Assembly (NCBI RefSeq): GCF_008086595.1
Contig: NZ_RXYA01000016.1
Location: forward strand, 54,470-118,469
Length of the DNA stretch: 64,000 nucleotides
Source of the DNA: Acetobacterium paludosum
Lineage (GTDB): Bacteria; Bacillota; Clostridia; Eubacteriales; Eubacteriaceae
Direction: 5' to 3'
The notes beneath the pieces are model-generated. The model was not told the DNA's origin, ran no database searches, and was given only the letters and a program-made list of their open reading frames with translations. Of the stretch, positions 43,663-53,161 are shown piece by piece; position 1 is the stretch's first letter, and each line of letters begins with the position of its first letter. Position numbers and translations under genes: made by a program.

Positions 43663-45222
43663 ATGAATTCAAAATTAAAAAAACTGTTGTGCTTTGGTAT
43701 GGCAGCACTGATGCTGGTTGGTTCTGTTGGTTGCAGCAACGTTGGAGCAAGTGGTAAAACAAATCAAACGGAATTAAAAGTTGCTTATGGGAAAGATACC
43801 AATGTAATATCAGAAAAAGGAAATCCGGATATGCTCGTAGCGATATTTGCTGGAGAACGACTGGTTGAAGTTGTTAATGGTGAAGTAGTACCCAGTATTG
43901 CTGAAAGTTGGGAAGTTAAAAATGATGGAAGCTGTATTTCTTTTAAAATTAAAAAAGGTCTGAAGTTTTCAGATGGTACCGATTTAACAGCAAAGGAAGT
44001 CAGATTAATCTTTGATCGAAATATAGCACTTAAGAGTTTTCAGTGGACTGAAATGGATCGCGTTGAAAAAATTGAAGTACCGGATGATTACACAATCAAT
44101 TTTTATTATAAAGATGGTATGGATGGATATATCGCGTTAGCGGGTTTTGCAGAATATGGAAATACGATTATCGGTTCAAATTCTTTTCAGACTCCTGGGG
44201 ATCCCACAACACCAATTGTAAAATATACTAGTTTAGGGGCCTGGAAAATTAGTGAATATGTCAAAGACCAATATACAACATTTGTGCCAAATGAGAATTA
44301 CAAAGGTGATGCGGTAAAACTTGAAAAAATTACAGTCAATACAATAACAGATGATGAAGCAAGAGTTCTGGCTATTCAGTCGGGAGATGTCGACGTGATC
44401 GTTGACTATTACCATGGTGGATCAGCTTATACGCCGAGAAATCTGCTGAGTACACTTAAAGAGGGGGGAGTTCAGGTTTTAAAACAAGAAATGCCGATGA
44501 CAACAGTACTGGCATTTAATTATACCAACAATGATAACTGGAAAAATATAAAACTGAGACAAGTGATGAATTATGCCATTAATAAAGATGAAATAGCGGG
44601 TTTGTTTGATGGTTGGATCACTCCGGCAAATGATGCTTATTTTTCAGATTGTTCACCATTTACGACATCACTAGGGGTGCAAAGCTATAAATATGATCCG
44701 GAAAAAGCAAAACAATTATTAGCTGAATGCGGATTGACCGGTTTTTCACCAAAAATGCTTGTTAATAGTGATAATACCGATGAGGTAAAAATGGCCGAAC
44801 TTTTAAAATCGATGTTACTGGAATCGGGCATTAACCTTCAATTAGAGGTCATGGATGCAACAAAGTATGCTGATGCTAAAAAAGGTGCCGATTGGGATGT
44901 AACTTCATATTACATTGGCGGACCGGAAAGAAGGATTTATTCACGGAATGAGGGCCGGTTTGATCCGTCAACACCTGAATTTGGAGCTTCTGGCTGTTAT
45001 ACCTCAGAAACAATTGTATCAGCCGTTCAAAAAGCGGTGGATCCATTTGATGTGAATGAACGAAAAGCAGGATTCAAAGAATTTTATGCAGCCATTGATG
45101 CTGAGGCTGCCTGTGTACCACTCTACTATAATGCGGTTTTCGTAGTAGCAAAAGATGGTGTTGAAGGAATTAAATTTATCGGTACTGAGCCGACATTTGA
45201 TAATGTTACATATAAAAAATAA
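43663..45222 (+). CDS. Nik/Opp-type ABC importer 3, substrate-binding lipoprotein
   Basis: 519 residues. Lipobox VGSVGC (Cys24). SBP_bac_5 fold (IKKGLKFSDGTDLTAKEVRLIFDRN, LRQVMNYAINKDEI). First gene of importer 3, directly under leader F. It lacks the clear GTGPY motif and instead shows LGAWKISEYVKD at that place, so the ligand pocket may differ from those of importers 1 and 2. Confidence 0.9.
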   Translation: MNSKLKKLLCFGMAALMLVGSVGCSNVGASGKTNQTELKVAYGKDTNVISEKGNPDMLVAIFAGERLVEVVNGEVVPSIAESWEVKNDGSCISFKIKKGLKFSDGTDLTAKEVRLIFDRNIALKSFQWTEMDRVEKIEVPDDYTINFYYKDGMDGYIALAGFAEYGNTIIGSNSFQTPGDPTTPIVKYTSLGAWKISEYVKDQYTTFVPNENYKGDAVKLEKITVNTITDDEARVLAIQSGDVDVIVDYYHGGSAYTPRNLLSTLKEGGVQVLKQEMPMTTVLAFNYTNNDNWKNIKLRQVMNYAINKDEIAGLFDGWITPANDAYFSDCSPFTTSLGVQSYKYDPEKAKQLLAECGLTGFSPKMLVNSDNTDEVKMAELLKSMLLESGINLQLEVMDATKYADAKKGADWDVTSYYIGGPERRIYSRNEGRFDPSTPEFGASGCYTSETIVSAVQKAVDPFDVNERKAGFKEFYAAIDAEAACVPLYYNAVFVVAKDGVEGIKFIGTEPTFDNVTYKK

Positions 45223-45256
45223 GTAAAAAGACATTTGGGTATCACGAGGTGAAAAG

Positions 45257-46213
45257 TTGATTAGATACATTTTTAGAAGGCTGCTTTATTTGATACCAGT
45301 ATTGATTTTAACATCATTTTTGGCGTACATGTTGGTTTATTTATCCCCGAGTTCTCCGGCTCAAATTATTCTGCAATCCCGTTATTCGGGGGATCCGACG
45401 CAAGAACAAATCAATGATTTTAATCAAGAATATGGTTTTGATCAACCGATTTTAATCCAATATGCGAGCTGGTTGAAAAATGCGGTGAGAGGTGATTTGG
45501 GGAAATCATTAAGCGATGGGTCAGAGGTACTGGATGACTTTATTTACAGTTTTAAGGCCAGCGCAGAATTGTATTTTTCCAGTCAATTACTAGCATTGAT
45601 CATCGCCCTGCCAATCGGTGTTTATTCGGCATTTAAAGCAAATTCAATATTTGATCGGATTAGCAGAGCGTATTCGCTAGTGGGAATGTCAATTCCTGAT
45701 TTTTGGTTGGGAATGCTATTGGTGTACGTATTTTCAATTGTATTGAATCTATTGCCATCATTTGGATATACGTCACCTCAAAATATTATTCTGCCAATGC
45801 TGGCGTTAGGATTATCCAGCTCATTTTCATTAATTCGATTAGTACGAACAAGTGTATTAGAAGTGCTGCATCTGAATTATATCAGAACGGCTCGTTCAAA
45901 AGGTCTGAGTGAGGGTCAGATTATGATGAAACATGCATTAAGAAATGCATTGATACCAATTGTTACAGTTGTCGGCATTCATCTGACCCATTTTATCGGC
46001 GGGGCAGTAGCGGTTGAAACAATGTTTGCCTGGCCAGGTCTTGGTAATTTTTTTGCAAAAGCAGCGGGTAATCAGGATATTCCGGTAATACAGGGGTTTG
46101 TGCTATTAAGTGCGGTATTCTTTATCTTTGCGAATTTAATTATCGATATTATTTGCAAGCAACTCGACCCGAGAATTGATTATCAAAATGAAGGCGGCAA
46201 AAATAATGGGTAA
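45257..46213 (+). CDS. Nik/Opp-type ABC importer 3, permease (NikB/DppB-like)
   Basis: 318 residues from TTG 45257 after GAGGTG. Six membrane segments. Coupling loop YIRTARSKGLSEGQIMMKHALRNALIP, ending LDPRIDYQNEGG. Typical NikB. The next permease gene overlaps its end by 8 bases. Confidence 0.9.
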   Translation: MIRYIFRRLLYLIPVLILTSFLAYMLVYLSPSSPAQIILQSRYSGDPTQEQINDFNQEYGFDQPILIQYASWLKNAVRGDLGKSLSDGSEVLDDFIYSFKASAELYFSSQLLALIIALPIGVYSAFKANSIFDRISRAYSLVGMSIPDFWLGMLLVYVFSIVLNLLPSFGYTSPQNIILPMLALGLSSSFSLIRLVRTSVLEVLHLNYIRTARSKGLSEGQIMMKHALRNALIPIVTVVGIHLTHFIGGAVAVETMFAWPGLGNFFAKAAGNQDIPVIQGFVLLSAVFFIFANLIIDIICKQLDPRIDYQNEGGKNNG

Positions 46214-47021
46214 AAATTTTAAAATAGGAGTTATTATGATTTTGTTTTTGGCAATTATTGTGTTTGCCGGACCATTAATTGCTCCTTATGATCCCAATGA
46301 CGTAAACATGAGCATCCGGCTGCAGGGTGTCACTTCAGCTCATATTATGGGGACTGACCAGTTAGGCCGAGATTTATTCAGCAGATTGGTGTATGCAACC
46401 GGCACTTCCGTTAAAATATCATTAGTGGTTGTGATTGTTTCAATGGTGATTGGTTTTGTTTTTGGAAGCACAGCAGCATTTTTAGGCGGTGCGGTTGATG
46501 AATTCCTAATGAGAATTATTGACGTATTTATGGCATTCCCGACAAAAATATTCACGATAGCCATTGCGGGAATTTTAGGGGCATCGGCTTTTAATATTAC
46601 ACTAGCATTAATTATTACATCATGGGCGGTTTATGCGAGAATGGTCAGAGGGTGCGTTTTAACGGCAAAAGAAATGCCGTTTATTGATGCAGCGACGGCT
46701 TTAGGAGCGAATCGGTTTTATACAATCATCAAACATGTTTTACCAAGTGTCTTTCAGCCACTTTCAACTTTTGCGTTTCAAAGAATAGCTCATACAATGA
46801 TGGCAATTGTGGGGTTGAGTTTTATCGGGCTCGGTGTGCAGCCGCCGACACCTGAACTGGGTGCGATGATCAGTGAATCCAAGAATTTCATGTCGACGGC
46901 ACCACATTTGTTTATTTTCCCAGGTTTGCTGATTAGTTATGTGGTATTTAGTTTTAATATTTTAGATGATAGTCTTCGGGATTATTGGGATCCAAGAATA
47001 AAAAGTGAGTTGGCATTATGA
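46206..47021 (+). CDS. Nik/Opp-type ABC importer 3, permease (NikC/DppC-like)
   Basis: 271 residues from ATG 46206, chosen because AAGGCGG lies eight bases upstream; earlier in-frame starts lack a ribosome site. External motif MGTDQLGRDLFSRLVYA, coupling loop IDAATALGANRFYTIIKHVLPS, and GLSFIGLGVQPPTPELG near the end. It overlaps the preceding permease stop and its own stop overlaps the next ATG (ATGA), indicating tight translational coupling. Confidence 0.9.
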   Translation: MGKNFKIGVIMILFLAIIVFAGPLIAPYDPNDVNMSIRLQGVTSAHIMGTDQLGRDLFSRLVYATGTSVKISLVVVIVSMVIGFVFGSTAAFLGGAVDEFLMRIIDVFMAFPTKIFTIAIAGILGASAFNITLALIITSWAVYARMVRGCVLTAKEMPFIDAATALGANRFYTIIKHVLPSVFQPLSTFAFQRIAHTMMAIVGLSFIGLGVQPPTPELGAMISESKNFMSTAPHLFIFPGLLISYVVFSFNILDDSLRDYWDPRIKSELAL

Positions 47022-47965
47022 ATAAAGAAAAGCTTTTAGAAGTTGAAAAATTAAATATTAAATTTTTAACAAGTATTGGTGATGTGAATGTATCTGAAAA
47101 TATAAATTTTCACCTCAAAAGAGGAGAAATATTTTGTATCGTTGGGGAAAGCGGCTGCGGAAAAAGTGTAGTAGCATTATCATTAACACGACTCCTGCCT
47201 GAAAACGCCATGATTAATGGCTCAATAAAATTTGAAGGCGTGGATATTGCAAATTTAGAGGATAAAGAATTTGCAAAAATAAGAGGAAGGAAAATTGCCA
47301 CTATCTTTGAACAACCGATGAGCTGCATCAATCCAGTAATGAGAATTGGCAATCAGATTGCTGAAACATACCGTGCCAACTTCAAGTGTTCAAAAAAAGA
47401 AGCTAAAGAACAGGCATTAAAAAAACTCAAAGAGGTGAAATTGCCAATTAACCGATACAATTCATATCCACATGAACTCAGTGGCGGTATGCAGCAACGG
47501 GTGATGATTGCCATTGCGCTTGCCTGTAATCCGCAATTATTAATTGCCGATGAACCAACGACATCTCTTGATGTTACCGTTCAGTATCAGATACTGGAAT
47601 TGCTGCAGGAAATTAAAGAAAAATATAATATGGCGATTCTCATGATTACCCATGATATGGCAGTTGTTCATGATATGGCAGATACAATTGGCGTAATGTA
47701 TGCCGGAAATATGATGGAAATAGCAGCAAGAGATGCATTCTTTCAGCAACCACTTCATCCATATGCGCAAGAATTATTGAATGTGGTAAAAGATCCCTGT
47801 AATTATACAATACCTGGAACAGTCCCCAATTTAATGGAATCTTTTTTAGGTTGTCCGTTCGAACCAAGATGCAATAAGTCAACGGAAATATGCAAAACAA
47901 AAAAGCCTGAGGATATTGTGATGGGTAAGAGAATAGTGAGATGCTTAAATGTCGTGCCTAATTGA
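47018..47965 (+). CDS. Nik/Opp-type ABC importer 3, ATPase (OppD-like)
   Basis: 315 residues. Walker A GESGCGKSV (serine then valine, so the usual T/S after S is replaced), signature LSGGMQQR, Walker B LLIADEPTTSLD. The C-terminus has the oligopeptide cysteine cluster (CPFEPRCNKSTEIC...RCLN). Overlaps its neighbours at both ends. Confidence 0.92.
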   Translation: MNKEKLLEVEKLNIKFLTSIGDVNVSENINFHLKRGEIFCIVGESGCGKSVVALSLTRLLPENAMINGSIKFEGVDIANLEDKEFAKIRGRKIATIFEQPMSCINPVMRIGNQIAETYRANFKCSKKEAKEQALKKLKEVKLPINRYNSYPHELSGGMQQRVMIAIALACNPQLLIADEPTTSLDVTVQYQILELLQEIKEKYNMAILMITHDMAVVHDMADTIGVMYAGNMMEIAARDAFFQQPLHPYAQELLNVVKDPCNYTIPGTVPNLMESFLGCPFEPRCNKSTEICKTKKPEDIVMGKRIVRCLNVVPN

Positions 47966-48911
47966 AGCCGTTAATTTGACGAAGGTTTTCAAAGATAAAC
48001 ATTTTTCGGTATTTAATAAAAAAGAAATCACTGCCGTGGATAATGTCTCGTTAACCGTAAATAGCAGTGAAAGTGTCGGTATTGTCGGTGAAAGCGGCTG
48101 TGGTAAGTCGATGCTCGGGAAAATGTTGGTCGGGCTGACATTGCCAACAAAAGGCAGCGTCTGTTATAACGGACGCGAAATATCAAAGCTCACTTTTAAT
48201 GAGATGAAAAAACTGCGGCCGCGATTACAGCCGATTTTTCAGGATGCCGACAGTACCTTAAATCCCAAATTTACGGTGAAAAAGTTATTGGAGGAGCCGT
48301 TTGTAATTAATAAAATTCCAAAAGACGAAGCGAATCAGCGGATTGATGAATTGCTGAACTATGTTAATTTAGGCAAAGAATTTTACAATCGGTATCCGCA
48401 TGAAATATCGGGCGGTCAGAGACAAAGGCTTGGCTTGGCTCGAGCCTTATCCCTAAAACCGGATTTCATCGTGGCAGATGAGCCGGCGGCTTCTCTGGAT
48501 AGTTCTGTTCAGGCTCAAATTCTGCAGCTATTGAATCAAATGAAATCAAATAATGGACTCGGTCTTGTTTATGTATCCCATAACCTCAGAATTGTAAGCA
48601 TGATGACACAAAGGGTTAATGTCATGTACTTGGGGAGTTTTGTAGAAACTGGAGATACAAAAGATGTTTTCGAAAATCCAATCCATCCTTATACAAAAAT
48701 GCTGATTGGTTCAGTACTGACCATTGATGGAGAGAAAAGGAAACTTGGTACGAAAAAGGTTTTTGGCGAACCGCCCGATCCCAAAAATCGAGCGACAGGG
48801 TGTGCTTTTCATCCAAGATGTGATCAGTGTACACAAATATGTAAAGAAGAAAGACCCGAGCTAAAAAAAGTTGGAGAAAAAAATCGATTTGTTGCCTGCC
48901 ACAATATATAA
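47949..48911 (+). CDS. Nik/Opp-type ABC importer 3, ATPase (OppF-like)
   Basis: 320 residues, overlapping the previous gene by 17 bases. Walker A GESGCGKSM, signature ISGGQRQRLG, Walker B FIVADEPAASLD, switch histidine in VYVSHNLRIV. The C-terminal cysteine cluster is CAFHPRCDQCTQIC...ACHN. It completes importer 3. Confidence 0.92.
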   Translation: MSCLIEAVNLTKVFKDKHFSVFNKKEITAVDNVSLTVNSSESVGIVGESGCGKSMLGKMLVGLTLPTKGSVCYNGREISKLTFNEMKKLRPRLQPIFQDADSTLNPKFTVKKLLEEPFVINKIPKDEANQRIDELLNYVNLGKEFYNRYPHEISGGQRQRLGLARALSLKPDFIVADEPAASLDSSVQAQILQLLNQMKSNNGLGLVYVSHNLRIVSMMTQRVNVMYLGSFVETGDTKDVFENPIHPYTKMLIGSVLTIDGEKRKLGTKKVFGEPPDPKNRATGCAFHPRCDQCTQICKEERPELKKVGEKNRFVACHNI

Positions 48912-48965
48912 AGTTGAGTGACATTGCCCAAGCTAAAAAAATAATGCGATAACGAGAGGATAAAA

Positions 48966-49736
48966 ATGATGAAAATTGAATTTTTGGATACGACGGATCA
49001 TATGGTTTATGGTCATGAAGGCTGGCTGGTACCCGGAACAAACCATGTGCATGAGGGTGATGCCGTAGAGGTTTTCACAAGATGGGGGCATAACATGGAA
49101 GGACACGGGCTGGCAAGAAAAGAAGGCTTAACCGTAGGCGTGGTAATGCCGGATGGCAACACCGAGGATCTTCTCGTGGATGAATATGATGCAGACAATT
49201 ATGTTATCCGCTATACTCCAATACAGAAGGGTTTGTACCATTTCATCGGAAAGTATGTGGGCTTATATGTTATTGATCAGGAAGGAAAGTTTCAGAAAGG
49301 CACCTTAAAAGATTATCCCGATGCCAAAAGTGCGACATCCTTCACCCAGTATTCTCATCTGACGATGATGGTCGGTCATAATATAACGCCGGTCCTCATA
49401 CCGGATATGTTAAAACTGCCATTGCGTATTGAAGCAGATGAATATACCAAATGGCAGCCAGGTGAAAAAATTGGCTTTCAACTTTTAACCATTGATAGCT
49501 TTTTAGCGAATACTGAACTTGATTTGGCTTTTCAAGGGGAAGAGAACAAACCGGTTGTTCAAAGAAAATTGATAACAAATGCAAGCGGAAGATTCTTAGT
49601 AAAAGCAGAAGAAGCGGGTCAATATTTGCTCATAGCAAGAAATCTTGTTCCCGTTGGCAAAGCAGGGTTTTATAATGATACGAAATATACGTATACATAT
49701 TACTTCAATGTAAAAAACCGAAAAGTAAAAAACTAG
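48966..49736 (+). CDS. DUF4198-like protein without signal peptide
   Basis: 256 residues. The sequence GHEGWLVPGTNHVHEGD...RWGHNMEGHG matches the mature N-terminus of DUF4198 proteins, a family tied to nickel and cobalt uptake, but there is no signal peptide, so it should be cytosolic. Six histidines fall in the first 47 residues (12, 17, 27, 29, 42, 47). It is placed between importer 3 and a double methyltransferase. A metal-holding or delivery role is inference. Start at ATG 48966; a second ATG follows immediately. Confidence 0.75.
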   Translation: MMKIEFLDTTDHMVYGHEGWLVPGTNHVHEGDAVEVFTRWGHNMEGHGLARKEGLTVGVVMPDGNTEDLLVDEYDADNYVIRYTPIQKGLYHFIGKYVGLYVIDQEGKFQKGTLKDYPDAKSATSFTQYSHLTMMVGHNITPVLIPDMLKLPLRIEADEYTKWQPGEKIGFQLLTIDSFLANTELDLAFQGEENKPVVQRKLITNASGRFLVKAEEAGQYLLIARNLVPVGKAGFYNDTKYTYTYYFNVKNRKVKN

Positions 49737-49754
49737 ATTGAACAGGAGAACAAG

Positions 49755-51062
49755 ATGAATAATATGATACAAGCGGTTGAAGAACGATGGGACGTTAATG
49801 CACAAAAGTATGATAACCGTCATCAGGTGAACACAACCCCCGAAGACAAAAAACACTGGATGGAAGCATTGGCAGAAAATATCGGCCCAGATAAAAATAT
49901 TAAGCTGATGGATGTGGGGGCCGGAACCGGCTTTATTACCTTAATGGCAGCGGAGTTGGGATATCAATGCCATGCTGTTGATATCTCAAGTGGGATGTTG
50001 GAAGTGGCCAGAAACCATGCTAACAATAAAGGGTTGAGGATTGATTTTATCAAAAGCAATGTCGAAAACATACCCTGTGAGGATGCCAGCATGGATGTAA
50101 TCGTCAACAGACACGTGATGTGGACCTTATTAAATCCAGGAGAAGCCTGTAAAGAGTGGTTCCGGGTATTAAAAAATGGTGGGAAGCTGCTATGCATCGT
50201 TACCATTGGTTCAATGGGAGATTCGTGCAATCATTATAGTCAAGATATTGAAGATCAACTGCCATTAAAGGGTGCTGATGAAAACAAACTCATCAATACA
50301 CTTATTGAAGCCGGGTTCTCCAACGTTGAAGCCATTAAGCTTGATAAAATCCGAAATATGAACGAGGATAAAGCATGGTATATCATTAAAGGGATAAAAG
50401 GTGTAACAACGCAGGCACTGTTGGAGCGAATCGAAAATCGCTGGAACGTCAATGCCGGTAACTATAATGAAAATCATGGAAAAAATGAAGACATCGAGCA
50501 GTGGACAACTGAAATAAAAACGCTTTTAGGCGATGATCTCACCAAAAAAGTATTGGATGTTGGTACTGGAACAGGATTTGCATCCATGATTGAAGCGTCG
50601 ATTGGTTATCAGACTACCGGACTGGATTTATCGGTGGGCATGCTGGATTATGCCAAACAGGATGCAAAAGCAAGAAATTTGTCAATCGATTTTGTCAAAA
50701 GCTCGGTTGAAACGATTCCGTTTACCGATGAAAGTTTTGATATCATCACCAATAAATCACTGATGTGGACCTTAACAGAGCCTTTAAAAGCGGTAACCGA
50801 GTGGAAAAGATTGTTGGTTATTGGTGGAAAATTATTCTGCATTGTTCACATTAAAGAAGGTCCGGTGCATAGCAGTCATTATGAACAGGATATCGAGAAT
50901 TCATTACCATTAAAAGGCGCACCTGTTTCGGCCTTTATGGAATTGATTAAAACAGCTGGCTTCTCAAACGTCGAAGGAATTCCATTAATGAATCTGCCGC
51001 CAATGCATGGAGAAGATGCGACTGAGAGTAATTGCTGGTATGTGTTTAAGGGCGAAAAATGA
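49755..51062 (+). CDS. Tandem double class I SAM-dependent methyltransferase
   Basis: 435 residues made of two consecutive methyltransferase domains. The first (about 1-210) has LMDVGAGTGFITLMAA and the second (about 220-435) VLDVGTGTGFASMIEA. Both start alike (ERWDVNAQKYDNRH and NRWNVNAGNYNENH), share FSNVE segments and end with a similar W-Y-x-x-K-G motif, so they arose by internal duplication. It lies 18 bases after the DUF4198-like gene in importer 3's operon. Acceptor unknown. Confidence 0.85.
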   Translation: MNNMIQAVEERWDVNAQKYDNRHQVNTTPEDKKHWMEALAENIGPDKNIKLMDVGAGTGFITLMAAELGYQCHAVDISSGMLEVARNHANNKGLRIDFIKSNVENIPCEDASMDVIVNRHVMWTLLNPGEACKEWFRVLKNGGKLLCIVTIGSMGDSCNHYSQDIEDQLPLKGADENKLINTLIEAGFSNVEAIKLDKIRNMNEDKAWYIIKGIKGVTTQALLERIENRWNVNAGNYNENHGKNEDIEQWTTEIKTLLGDDLTKKVLDVGTGTGFASMIEASIGYQTTGLDLSVGMLDYAKQDAKARNLSIDFVKSSVETIPFTDESFDIITNKSLMWTLTEPLKAVTEWKRLLVIGGKLFCIVHIKEGPVHSSHYEQDIENSLPLKGAPVSAFMELIKTAGFSNVEGIPLMNLPPMHGEDATESNCWYVFKGEK

Positions 51063-51437
51063 AAAATCAGCATCAAACAAATGAGTAGACCAGCTAATAA
51101 ATAGTGCTCAATAAAACAATTAAACATTGTTATTGTTTTGTATCGGGATACAGATATGGCGCTATCTTTCGCTATGCAGAATAATATAAAAAAATTAAAC
51201 CGTGAAGGTTGATTGTCCTACTGCAGTAGGGCTCAACTTTTGCGGTTTTTTATATAAACATAGTTGGATAAAAATGCTGTTGGATTAGATGCTTAGAAGA
51301 CTAAAGAGTAGGGGGGCAAAGGATGTTTGGTAGGGTAGAGTGATTGATAGCGATGATTGAAAAAGTGAAAATTTCTGTTTTGTGATCACATTTTTTACAA
51401 AAGAGTTTGAGTAATACATAAAATTTTGGAGGAAAGC
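51063..51437. other. Intergenic region before importer 4, with leader copy G
   Basis: No gene. It contains leader element G (51198-51251). I found no promoter as clear as those before leaders E and F. The palindrome GTATATAC seen there is absent here. Confidence 0.5.
51198..51251 (+). promoter_or_regulatory. Leader hairpin-terminator element, copy G
   Basis: Outer arms AACCGTGAAGGTTGA / TCAACTTTTGCGGTT, apical CCTAC TGCA GTAGG, then T-run. It lies about 190 bases before the importer-4 binding protein gene. Confidence 0.78.
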
Positions 51438-53042
51438 ATGAAAAAATACACAATGAACAAACGCATTCTTGCGCTTGCTATGGTACTTGTTTTGGTGATG
51501 GCAACTCTGTCAGGTTGCGGCTTATCTGGGAAAAATTCGAATGAATCGGTAGCTTCAGCAAGTTCACAGAAAATTCTAAGAATTGCAGCAGCTTTTGATT
51601 TCAAGAGTGCGATGGAAGGTAAAACACTGGTATACGAAAATTTGGTAAAGTCTGACATGGCCGGTAATTTTAGTGGATGGTTGGCAGAAAAATATGATGT
51701 TTCTGACGATGGACTGACATATACCTTCCATTTAAAAAAGGGAGTAAAATTTCATGACGGAAGCGAATTTAACGCTGAGACAGCTAAAATCTCCCTTGAA
51801 TATGCGCAAAATAATGATGCGAATTTGAAGAAATCTGTTAACAGTATAGAAGTTATTGACGAATCGACGCTTAAGGTTGTTCTTGGAACATATCTTGCAT
51901 CATTTCTTAACACTCTTTCCAGTACAAGTGCTCCTATGATCTGTGCAGCTGATCTTGAGCCGGCTGGAGATCCAAAAGGAAAGCTGTCAGGATATATTGG
52001 AACGGGAGCATTTTATTTTGATGAAGCGACTTATGAAAAAGGTGTTAAAGCTGAGTTGACGAGATTCGATGACTATTGGGGAGGTGCATCCAAGTTAGAT
52101 GGTGTCGAATGGCTTTACGTTGCGGATCCAACAGCCATGGTTGTGGCTCTTGAAAGTGATGAAGTAGATATGATTGGAATAGCAGAGCATCATTCAAGTA
52201 TACCATATGTGCAAATTGCTGAATTAAAGTCAAAAGGATACACAGTTGAGACTGATGAAACAGGACGATATCAGGTGATTGAATATAACTGTTCAAAAGC
52301 GCCGTTTGACGATGTGAATGTTAGAATGGCACTCAATTTGGCAGTTGATCGTGAATTAATGGTAAAAACACTCTTTGAGGATATGACCAAAGCTTCTAAA
52401 GTGATTACAGCACCTTGGTTTGTACTAGGTCCAGATAAAGTTGATGAAAATTATTATAAATTTGATCAAAACCGTGCGAAAAAAATGCTCGATGATGCGG
52501 GTTGGATCGATTCTGATGGTGATGGTATACGTGACAAGAATGGAGAGAAGCTTGAACTTAAACTAGTCGTTCCTCAGGGTGAAGCAAATGCTGATACGGT
52601 ATCGGTATATCTCCAGTCTGAACTTCAAAAAATCGGAGCAAAGATCGATGTTCTCACTCTTGAGAGTAGTGCCGCAAGTGACATGAAGAAAGCTGGAGAC
52701 TACAATATGTATATCCACCATTCTGGAAATATGCCCTCAATTCCAGGTGGTATTGGGATTGGAGACAAGTACTATTCCACCAATAAAGATTGGGCGTACT
52801 CTTTTCACAGTGCGGAACTGGATGGCATGATCGATGCTGCTTTCACGGAACCAAATACTGATAGCAGAAATAATAAAATCGACACCTTGTGGACGTATCT
52901 TCATGCACAAGCCCCTTGTATGCCGCTATACAGCGTTCTTAAACTTGTGGCATGTAATCCTCGTGTTACGGGATATAAGGTTGGTTCAAATATGTTTGAC
53001 ATGAGCAATGTGCGGTTGTTGGATATGGATATGAGTAAATAA
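51438..53042 (+). CDS. Nik/Opp-type ABC importer 4, substrate-binding lipoprotein
   Basis: 534 residues from ATG 51438, chosen because GGAGGA lies just upstream; an upstream in-frame TTG includes the ribosome site. Lipobox TLSGC (Cys27). SBP_bac_5 fold (LKKGVKFHDGSEFNAETAKISLEYA, YIGTGAFYFDE, VRMALNLAVDREL). Its wording is closest to NikA-like nickel-binding proteins among the four, but this is by eye. First gene of importer 4. Confidence 0.92.
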   Translation: MKKYTMNKRILALAMVLVLVMATLSGCGLSGKNSNESVASASSQKILRIAAAFDFKSAMEGKTLVYENLVKSDMAGNFSGWLAEKYDVSDDGLTYTFHLKKGVKFHDGSEFNAETAKISLEYAQNNDANLKKSVNSIEVIDESTLKVVLGTYLASFLNTLSSTSAPMICAADLEPAGDPKGKLSGYIGTGAFYFDEATYEKGVKAELTRFDDYWGGASKLDGVEWLYVADPTAMVVALESDEVDMIGIAEHHSSIPYVQIAELKSKGYTVETDETGRYQVIEYNCSKAPFDDVNVRMALNLAVDRELMVKTLFEDMTKASKVITAPWFVLGPDKVDENYYKFDQNRAKKMLDDAGWIDSDGDGIRDKNGEKLELKLVVPQGEANADTVSVYLQSELQKIGAKIDVLTLESSAASDMKKAGDYNMYIHHSGNMPSIPGGIGIGDKYYSTNKDWAYSFHSAELDGMIDAAFTEPNTDSRNNKIDTLWTYLHAQAPCMPLYSVLKLVACNPRVTGYKVGSNMFDMSNVRLLDMDMSK

Positions 53043-53161
53043 ATTTGCAACTCATAGTGTATAGCACTTACCCGTATGACTTAGTTAATACACTTTTATA
53101 GCGGAAAACCGCATTATCAGTTTTTCCGCCATAAGCTAAAAATACAGAAAGGTCGAATTAA

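Noticed and set aside
19985..51251. Cobalamin or NiCo (czcD-type) riboswitches as explanation for the leader hairpins
   Set aside because: The elements are only about 50 bases long, a single two-part hairpin, and lack the conserved cores of those classes.
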